From contig CAJTML010000072.1 in the NCBI GenBank assembly GCA_910577495.1, forward strand, positions 1 through 10,603: DNA of 10,603 bases, in the 5' to 3' direction. Both the position numbers and the translations under genes were made by a program. Source of the stretch: an uncultured Eggerthellaceae bacterium (GTDB taxonomy: Bacteria > Actinomycetota > Coriobacteriia > Coriobacteriales > Eggerthellaceae). The number at the start of each line of letters is the position of its first letter. The first letter of the stretch is position 1. Below, one piece after another: positions 6,205 to 10,603 of this stretch. The notes under the pieces were generated by a model. The model worked only from the letters and a program-made list of their open reading frames with translations, was not told where the DNA came from and did no database searches.

Positions 6205-6242
6205 ACATTCTCCTCAACGGACTTGCGAAATCCCGCTCTCAT
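6201..6242 (-). CDS. Possible 13-codon leader ORF overlapping the LCP start codon
   Basis: On the reverse strand an ATG (complement of 6240-6242) opens 13 codons, MRAGFRKSVEENV, ending in a TGA that overlaps the LCP start as ATGA. The frame spans the LCP ribosome site, so its translation could couple to LCP translation. The preceding GGCGGGG is a poor ribosome site, and an ORF this short may be chance. Confidence 0.25.
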   Translation of the reverse strand: MRAGFRKSVEENV

Positions 6243-6278
6243 ACCCCGCCAAAACTCCCACTTCGGGGTGCGCAAGTC
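6220..6278 (-). promoter_or_regulatory. Nested hairpin in the LCP mRNA leader
   Basis: An 8-bp outer stem (GACTTGCG, 6220-6227, with CGCAAGTC, 6271-6278) encloses a 6-bp inner stem (ACCCCG, 6243-6248, with CGGGGT, 6264-6269). In the mRNA the 3' outer arm ends only 4 nt before the GAGGAG ribosome site, so folding could affect ribosome access. The inner stem's 3' arm directly precedes the leader ORF's ATG. Confidence 0.4.
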
Positions 6279-6367
6279 TCTTGTCAATTCGTCTTCACGA
6301 TGCACCTTGCAAGGCACACGCAACCTGTTGTGTTGCTGGCGCTGCAAAATGACAACATATGGAGGTT

Positions 6368-6396
6368 ATTGTACCACCGATGACCCTTCACCATAA
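6368..6396 (-). promoter_or_regulatory. Candidate promoter of the LCP gene
   Basis: On the reverse strand TTATGG (complement of 6391-6396) is followed after 17 nt by TACAAT (complement of 6368-6373). TGG immediately before the -10 makes it an extended -10. The implied leader is about 155 nt, unusually long for this window. Confidence 0.45.
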
Positions 6397-6548
6397 AATG
6401 GGCACGTGACACCTACATTGCATACATGAGCGCAGGTGAGCGAATGTTTTTAGCTGGCTTCAAACCCTATTTTTCGCCGAGATTTACACAAATATCACTC
6501 GGCTGTATGCACGATTTTACGCTCAGCGGCACGCTTGCGCGCACGACG

Positions 6549-7403
6549 TTACAAGCGGCGAAGAATGTCCCAGCCAGCCATCGTGATGCAGTTCGGCACC
6601 ACCTTGCCAACCAGTCGCAGCAAAAACGACTGCGGCGACGCGCAGACCACGGCCGCGTGCAGTTTGTTTCCCAACAGCGCCGCGCGAACCACGCTTTTCG
6701 CACTCTGCTCGCCCAGCAAATGCCCCACATCAGCGCCGCCGCCGGAGGCACGCGCCACCTGCTCGAAGTTCGTCTTCACCCACGTCGGACACAAGGCCGT
6801 CAGCGCAATTCCGCGTCCGCGCAGTTCAAAACGCAGCCCGCGCGTATAGCGCAGCACAAACGCCTTGCTGGCCGCGTACACGTTTAAGTGCGGAAGCGGG
6901 GCGAAGGCCGCCGCCGATGCCACCTCAATAATGTGGCCGCCGCGACCGACGTAGGGCAAACACATGCGCGTCACATCCACAAGCGCCTTGCAATTCAGAT
7001 CAATCATGGCATCCACATCAGCATCTGAGATGCTCTGCCAATCTCCGAACTTTCCAAATCCCGCGGCGTTGACCAGGTATTTCACGTTCGGCTGCACCTG
7101 CTCAAGCTCTGCGCGAATGGCATCTAAGTCCGCGCGGCTCGTCAAATCCGCGCGCACCACATGCACCGGCGTATCCAGCGTGTCGGCCAACGCATGCAGC
7201 GCGTCGGCGCTGCGAGCACAGAGCCACAACTCGTCCACCACTTGCAGCTGATCTATCTGCAGGGCGAACTCTTTGCCGATTCCCGATGAGGCACCTGTTA
7301 TACATGCGATCCGCTTGGCGGGTTGCGCTCCTGAGATGCTTTCGGGCGAAGTCCCCGAAGCAACCTCAGACTGAGGCGAAGGTGACGAAGTGTGCGATTC
7401 CAT
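6549..7403 (-). CDS. Short-chain dehydrogenase/reductase (SDR), NAD(P)-dependent
   Basis: A classical SDR oxidoreductase of 284 residues; substrate unknown. Residues 1-29 are a Ser/Pro/Glu-rich polar extension before the Rossmann core. The core has the cofactor motif TGASSGIG (36-43), an RADLT segment (84-88) that binds adenine, NAAG (112-115), catalytic Ser163, and YAASK (Tyr176, Lys180), followed by CPTWVKTNF (205-213) in place of the usual PG. The Cys-Ala-Arg at 62-64 after the second strand would suit NADP, which is inference. The C-terminal tail (260-284) is hydrophobic and may touch a membrane or partner. The start (complement of 7401-7403) has TAAGGAG 7 nt upstream, whose TAA is the stop of the ATPase gene 11 bp away. 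The two genes are therefore co-transcribed and probably translationally coupled. Confidence 0.93.
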   Translation of the reverse strand: MESHTSSPSPQSEVASGTSPESISGAQPAKRIACITGASSGIGKEFALQIDQLQVVDELWLCARSADALHALADTLDTPVHVVRADLTSRADLDAIRAELEQVQPNVKYLVNAAGFGKFGDWQSISDADVDAMIDLNCKALVDVTRMCLPYVGRGGHIIEVASAAAFAPLPHLNVYAASKAFVLRYTRGLRFELRGRGIALTALCPTWVKTNFEQVARASGGGADVGHLLGEQSAKSVVRAALLGNKLHAAVVCASPQSFLLRLVGKVVPNCITMAGWDILRRL

Positions 7404-7414
7404 AGCGATACTCC

Positions 7415-9829
7415 TTACGCATTGAGTTTCTGCAGATGATAGCGATCAAGTGCGGTGTACAGATAGTTGAAGCCCACCGCATTCGCCACCATCAAAACGC
7501 CCAGCATGCCAAGCATGGCCGGCGTGAATGGTGCAATATCAAACAGATGACCGAACAGGCATACGCACCCCACAAGCCCCACCAGGATAACCACCAGCAG
7601 TGCCACGCGCAGCGCATTAAACGGAAGCGACAGGCGAATCACCAACAGAACACCAATGCAAGCCACCAGCAAGACGCACACGGTGGAGACTTCGCCATAG
7701 CTCATGTCGAAGACATTGTAGCCAACGATGCAGGTCAGAAGCACGCTTGCGACCGCGCATATGGCGCCCGGGATGGAGTGCACCACGCAGTTGGCCAGGA
7801 ATTTTCCGCGCACGATATCGTGGTTGGGCTGCAGCGCCAGCACAAATGACGGCAGGCCAATGGTGAACGCGGAAATGAGCGTCATCTGGATAGGCACGAA
7901 GGGATACTGCCACGGCATGAGGATGAAGATCACCGCCAGCGAGATGGACAGTAGCGTCTTGACCAGGAACAACGACGCCGAACGCTGCAGGTTATTGATA
8001 GCGCGACGCCCCTCGGCAACCACGCGCGGCATGCTGGCGAAGTCGTTATCCACCAACACCAGCTGCGCCACGTTGCGAGCCGCATCCGATCCGCTTGCCA
8101 TGGCAACGCTGCAGTCGGAGGCTTTCAGCGCCAGCACGTCATTGACGCCGTCGCCCGTCATAGCAACGGTATGCCCTGCTTTTTGCAGCGCCAAGACAAA
8201 CGCTTTTTTCTGCTCTGGTCGCACGCGCCCAAAGACGGCGAACCGCTGCATTGCCTGATCAATTGCCGCATCATCGGTCAGTGTTGCCGCATCCACATAG
8301 TCTTGCGCATGCGGAATGCCCACGCGTTTTGCAATGCCAGCAACGGTGGCTGGATCGTCGCCCGAAATCACCTTGAGCGTGACGCCCTGGTCAATAAAGT
8401 AGCGAATGGTTTGTGCGGCAGTGGGGCGAATTTCGTCCTCGATGCAGACGAAGCCGAGCGCGCGAATGCCCTGGTCGTTGGCGGGAGCCGCGGCGGTTGC
8501 GGCGGCTGCGTTAGCAGGTGCGGCAATGGCGCCGTTTTCATCGAAGCCGGGTACGCGCGCCAACACGAGCACGCGGGAGTTTTTCGCCAACTCATCCAGC
8601 TGTGACCGCACGCGCGCAAGCTCATCCGGGGCGCTGGCCAGCACAAACTGCGCGGCGCCCATGACATACGACGAGCCATCTGCAAGCGTGGCGCCCGAAT
8701 ACTTGCGATCGGACGAGAACGGCACCACGCGCGTGGCGGGTTGAGTGGTCGTGTGGGCGAAGTAGGTTTGCAGCGCTTGTGCGGTCTCGTTGGGGTCTTT
8801 GTCGGAGGCCGCCAGCGAGGCGAAGATCTCGTCAAGCTGCGCAGAAGCGCTGGTGGGCGCGGCCGCGGTGGGCGCGGCATCGGCACCACGCACGGGCTCA
8901 ACCGAGACCACCTTCATAGCGCCGGTCGTGATGGTGCCAGTCTTGTCCAAACAAAGCACATCCACGCGCGCAAGTGTCTCAATACAGTAGAGTTGCTGCA
9001 CAAGCACCTGGTGTTTCGCCAGACGAATCACCGCAACTGCCAGGACCGTTGAAGTGAGCAAGATGAGTCCTTCGGGGATCATGCCCACCAGCGCCGATAC
9101 GGTGGACAGAATGGCCGAATCCCATGCAACCCCATGAGAGAAATACGTAATTGAAAACAGAATGGCGCCAATGGGAAACATGGCGATGCTGACGAACTTA
9201 ATGATGGCGTTGAGCGACGACATGATCTCGGAGTTGATGGCTTTGCGCTGCTTTGCCTCGTTGGTGATTTTGGCCGCGTAATTGTCGGCACCCACATGCT
9301 CCACGCGCGCCCATACCGTGCCCGCGTTGATAAACGAGCCGCTCATAAGTTCGTCACCAGGGTTTTTGGGAATCATCTTGCTTTCGCCCGTAAGAAGCGA
9401 TTCGTTAGCTTGACACTGCCCCTCAAGCACAACCGCGTCTGCCGGTACCTGATCGCCGCGCCCGAGCTTGACGACGTCGCCCAGTACCAGCTCATGCGCT
9501 GGCACCTCAACTTCTGTGCCATCGCGCATGACCGTGAGCACCGATTCAGTGAGAATCGCCAGCTTGTCAGTGGTGATTTTCGAGCGAATTTCCTGCACAA
9601 TACCAATGACGGTGTTGATCACAATCACGAGCATGAACAGCATGTTTTTGTAGGAGCCCGTCAAAAAGACCAGCACGGCCAAAATGAAATTGACAGCATT
9701 GAAGAGCGTGCAGATGTTCTCGCGCGCAATTTGCGCATACGAACGCGACTTTACGCTGGTGTCGACGTTGACGTTGCCAGCTTGCTTCGCCGCATCTACC
9801 TGCTGTTGAGTGAGTCCTTGGATAGTCAT
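7415..9829 (-). CDS. P-type cation-transporting ATPase, CtpE-like
   Basis: An 804-residue integral membrane pump that moves a cation using ATP through a phospho-aspartate. Motifs in order are TGES (147-150, actuator domain), PEGL in M4 (252-255), DKTGT (295-299, Asp295 phosphorylated), RKYSG (375-379, nucleotide-binding domain) and TGDGVND (558-564, hinge). About ten membrane helices are visible: two near 43-80, two near 209-268 and six from 618 to 792. The IPEGLILLTS M4 and ETLARVDVLCLDKTG blocks resemble mycobacterial CtpE, a calcium pump. There is no heavy-metal CPx motif and no N-terminal metal-binding domain, so copper, zinc or nickel export is unlikely; the ion cannot be fixed by eye. 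The nucleotide-binding domain carries two Ala-rich low-complexity insertions (315-331 and 433-453). The ribosome site is weak. Confidence 0.94.
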   Translation of the reverse strand: MTIQGLTQQQVDAAKQAGNVNVDTSVKSRSYAQIARENICTLFNAVNFILAVLVFLTGSYKNMLFMLVIVINTVIGIVQEIRSKITTDKLAILTESVLTVMRDGTEVEVPAHELVLGDVVKLGRGDQVPADAVVLEGQCQANESLLTGESKMIPKNPGDELMSGSFINAGTVWARVEHVGADNYAAKITNEAKQRKAINSEIMSSLNAIIKFVSIAMFPIGAILFSITYFSHGVAWDSAILSTVSALVGMIPEGLILLTSTVLAVAVIRLAKHQVLVQQLYCIETLARVDVLCLDKTGTITTGAMKVVSVEPVRGADAAPTAAAPTSASAQLDEIFASLAASDKDPNETAQALQTYFAHTTTQPATRVVPFSSDRKYSGATLADGSSYVMGAAQFVLASAPDELARVRSQLDELAKNSRVLVLARVPGFDENGAIAAPANAAAATAAAPANDQGIRALGFVCIEDEIRPTAAQTIRYFIDQGVTLKVISGDDPATVAGIAKRVGIPHAQDYVDAATLTDDAAIDQAMQRFAVFGRVRPEQKKAFVLALQKAGHTVAMTGDGVNDVLALKASDCSVAMASGSDAARNVAQLVLVDNDFASMPRVVAEGRRAINNLQRSASLFLVKTLLSISLAVIFILMPWQYPFVPIQMTLISAFTIGLPSFVLALQPNHDIVRGKFLANCVVHSIPGAICAVASVLLTCIVGYNVFDMSYGEVSTVCVLLVACIGVLLVIRLSLPFNALRVALLVVILVGLVGCVCLFGHLFDIAPFTPAMLGMLGVLMVANAVGFNYLYTALDRYHLQKLNA

Positions 9830-9872
9830 AAGCGCTCTGCTTCAGGTTGGTTTTCTACGTATCTGACTCACC

Positions 9873-9878
9873 ATTATA
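9873..9878 (-). promoter_or_regulatory. Consensus -10 of the ATPase-dehydrogenase operon
   Basis: The complement reads TATAAT exactly. Transcription would start near 9867, giving a leader of about 37 nt before the ATPase ATG. The expected -35 position (AGCTAA at 17 nt) is poor, so an activator may be needed. Confidence 0.45.
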
Positions 9879-9886
9879 AAAAGCAG

Positions 9887-9937
9887 GTTGCCGCGTTAGC
9901 TCATCCGCGTGCAGTTGTTTGCGAAATCGTTGCCGCG
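9887..9937. repeat. Two direct copies of GTTGCCGCG upstream of the ATPase promoter
   Basis: Identical 9-mers at 9887-9895 and 9929-9937, spaced 42 bp, which is four helical turns. They lie just upstream of the leftward -10 and could be regulator sites. A chance match in GC-rich DNA is possible. Confidence 0.3.
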
Positions 9938-9966
9938 CAGTTATTAAGCGCGTCCAGTATTTTGAA

Positions 9967-9994
9967 GGACACGTTTGTCCCTAGAACAGGACAC
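9967..9994. repeat. GGACA half-site cluster upstream of the 10079 gene
   Basis: GGACAC at 9967-9972 and 9989-9994 are direct repeats 22 bp apart. TGTCC (9976-9980) makes a 5-bp inverted repeat with the first, GGACA-N4-TGTCC. The second copy falls at the -35 position of the promoter at 10011-10019, so the cluster looks like a regulator binding region. Confidence 0.35.
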
Positions 9995-10010
9995 CGCACG
10001 ATCAATATGC

Positions 10011-10019
10011 TGATATGAT
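10011..10019 (+). promoter_or_regulatory. Extended -10 promoter of the right-edge gene
   Basis: TGATATGAT is TGn plus TATGAT (five of six). The start of transcription would be near 10026, with a leader of about 53 nt. A perfect TTGACA at 10022-10027 follows but has no -10 at 16-18 nt, so it is probably not used as a -35. Confidence 0.4.
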
Positions 10020-10078
10020 GATTGACACGGATTAACTTCCAAAGACAGCTTCCCCGTTTAACACAAGGACAACCTGAC

Positions 10079-10603
10079 ATGAGCGGCCCCAAAATAGACG
10101 ATCTTGAAATAATTGCATCTTTTGCGGTGCAGCTTGAAGCCGAAAGAGCTCACAGCAAAGCGCTGGCACGCAATACGTTCAGTAATATACAAGCAGAATT
10201 ACAACAAGCACAGGCGCGCGCGGCACGCATATTGCGTGGGGAAAGCTTACTTCAAACACTCAAGGAAGCCGAAACACAAGCTTTCATCGAAACGACGCAG
10301 ATGGCAAGCGAAGATCGCCCCTTATTACTTGAGGATCTTCGCACGTTCAATGACCGCCTCAGCAATCAGCTAGATGCCTATCAACGAAGATTTCTTGCCG
10401 ACATGCAGCCAGTTTTCGACAAGCTAACTCGGCTTGAGGAGCGCCAAAACGAGCTGAACGAGCTTGACCAATTAGCCGATAATTTCCAGCAAGCAAACGC
10501 AGGCAAAAGCACTGTTTACTCGACTGCGCTGGCTGATCGCCTTCTTGCTGATACCCACCGTGAAACATCTCTCATTATGACTGATTCACAAGAAAGCACG
10601 CTG
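10079..10603 (+). CDS. Unrecognised coiled-coil protein (first 175 residues; runs off right edge)
   Basis: I translated from the ATG at 10079; no stop appears before the window ends. AAGGA lies about 9 nt upstream. No family is recognised. The visible part is almost entirely polar alpha-helix: residues 7-76 with heptad-like Leu/Ala/Ile spacing and many Gln, Ala and Arg, then 82-138 including LTRLEERQNELNELDQLADN (116-135), which should form coiled coil. There is no signal peptide, membrane helix or catalytic motif. The segment AGKST (141-145) is not a P-loop because the upstream glycine and strand are missing. The two 60-base lines I counted at 10081 and 10141 are about 47% GC, below the roughly 60% of the mutase line counted at 2461. 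ATA and TTA codons are more frequent than I expect for the neighbours. This hints at a gene of different origin. It diverges from the ATPase operon. Confidence 0.8.
   Translation, partial: MSGPKIDDLEIIASFAVQLEAERAHSKALARNTFSNIQAELQQAQARAARILRGESLLQTLKEAETQAFIETTQMASEDRPLLLEDLRTFNDRLSNQLDAYQRRFLADMQPVFDKLTRLEERQNELNELDQLADNFQQANAGKSTVYSTALADRLLADTHRETSLIMTDSQESTL

Larger units (their letters stand above)
6205..6548. other. 344-bp intergenic region between the LCP gene and the dehydrogenase gene
   Basis: The left half is the LCP leader and promoter: a nested hairpin (6220-6278), a perfect 10-bp palindrome CCTTGCAAGG (6305-6314) and a promoter (6368-6396). The right half lies downstream of the dehydrogenase and holds one inverted repeat: GCCGAG at 6476-6481 and CTCGGC at 6498-6503, with ATTT/AAAT also able to pair inside. 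That repeat sits about 45 nt past the dehydrogenase stop. It may be a weak terminator, but no T-run follows on the reverse strand. No convincing gene or structured RNA was seen otherwise. Confidence 0.5.

Noticed and set aside
6282..6287. TTGACA on the reverse strand in the LCP leader as a -35 box
   Set aside because: The position 17 nt downstream reads GAAGTG, not a -10. The promoter at 6368-6396 is better.
6476..6503. Terminator of the dehydrogenase gene
   Set aside because: The 6-bp stem has a long loop and is followed by GAAAAATAG on the reverse strand, not by a T-run. It is kept only as an inverted repeat in the intergenic entry.
7415..9829. Nickel or heavy-metal exporter linked to NikR
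   Set aside because: The M4 motif is PEGL, not CPx, there is no metal-binding N-terminal domain, and the gene is far from nikR.
10022..10050. Promoter based on the perfect TTGACA at 10022
   Set aside because: The hexamers 16-18 nt downstream (around ACAGCT) do not resemble a -10.
10499..10513. AGKST as a Walker A motif in the right-edge protein
   Set aside because: There is no glycine four residues before the GK and no preceding beta strand; it sits in a helical region.

Overview
The window looks like chromosomal core and accessory DNA of a high-GC, host-associated bacterium, most likely an actinobacterium of the class Coriobacteriia. This is inferred from overall protein character, GC-rich codon use, an LCP wall-polymer ligase with a Pro/Thr/Asp tail, and NikR beside a hydrogenase-maturation gene. 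It was not checked by any search. No rRNA, tRNA, CRISPR array, insertion sequence or phage gene is visible.

Layout, left to right. (a) Positions 1-1098, minus strand: a nickel/hydrogenase block transcribed right to left, consisting of an unknown 84-residue helical protein, a NikR-type nickel regulator with all four nickel ligands, and the first 80 codons of hypE, which runs off the left edge. A five-copy 19-bp tandem repeat separates nikR and hypE. (b) 1098-1165: a 60-bp divergent intergenic region with overlapping promoter-like elements and an 18-bp imperfect dyad. (c) 1159-1635, plus: an unrecognised protein of about 156-158 residues, whose 3' end contains a strong hairpin that may serve as terminator for the converging gene. 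(d) 1694-3112, minus: a phosphoglucomutase/phosphomannomutase. (e) 3283-4422, plus: UDP-glucose 4-epimerase (galE), divergent from the mutase, with an operator-like palindrome on its promoter. (f) 4456-4493: a bidirectional intrinsic terminator. (g) 4510-6204, minus: a LytR-CpsA-Psr protein with a long mRNA leader. (h) 7403-6549 and 9829-7415, minus: a CtpE-like P-type cation ATPase followed 11 nt later by a short-chain dehydrogenase. (i) 10079-right edge, plus: the start of an unrecognised coiled-coil protein of lower GC.

Functional links. The mutase supplies glucose-1-phosphate, which is the precursor of UDP-glucose. GalE converts UDP-glucose to UDP-galactose. The LCP protein attaches finished glycopolymers to peptidoglycan. 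Positions 1694-6204 therefore read as an envelope-polysaccharide neighbourhood, although each gene appears to have its own promoter. The left block concerns nickel supply and NiFe-hydrogenase assembly. The ATPase-dehydrogenase pair is a two-gene operon for cation transport plus an unassigned redox reaction.

The least explained items are the small HxxxH/CxxxH protein beside NikR, the LCP mRNA leader (nested hairpin plus a 13-codon ORF overlapping the start codon), the palindrome at galE, and the partial coiled-coil gene at the right edge. I did not find a clearly new multi-gene system.
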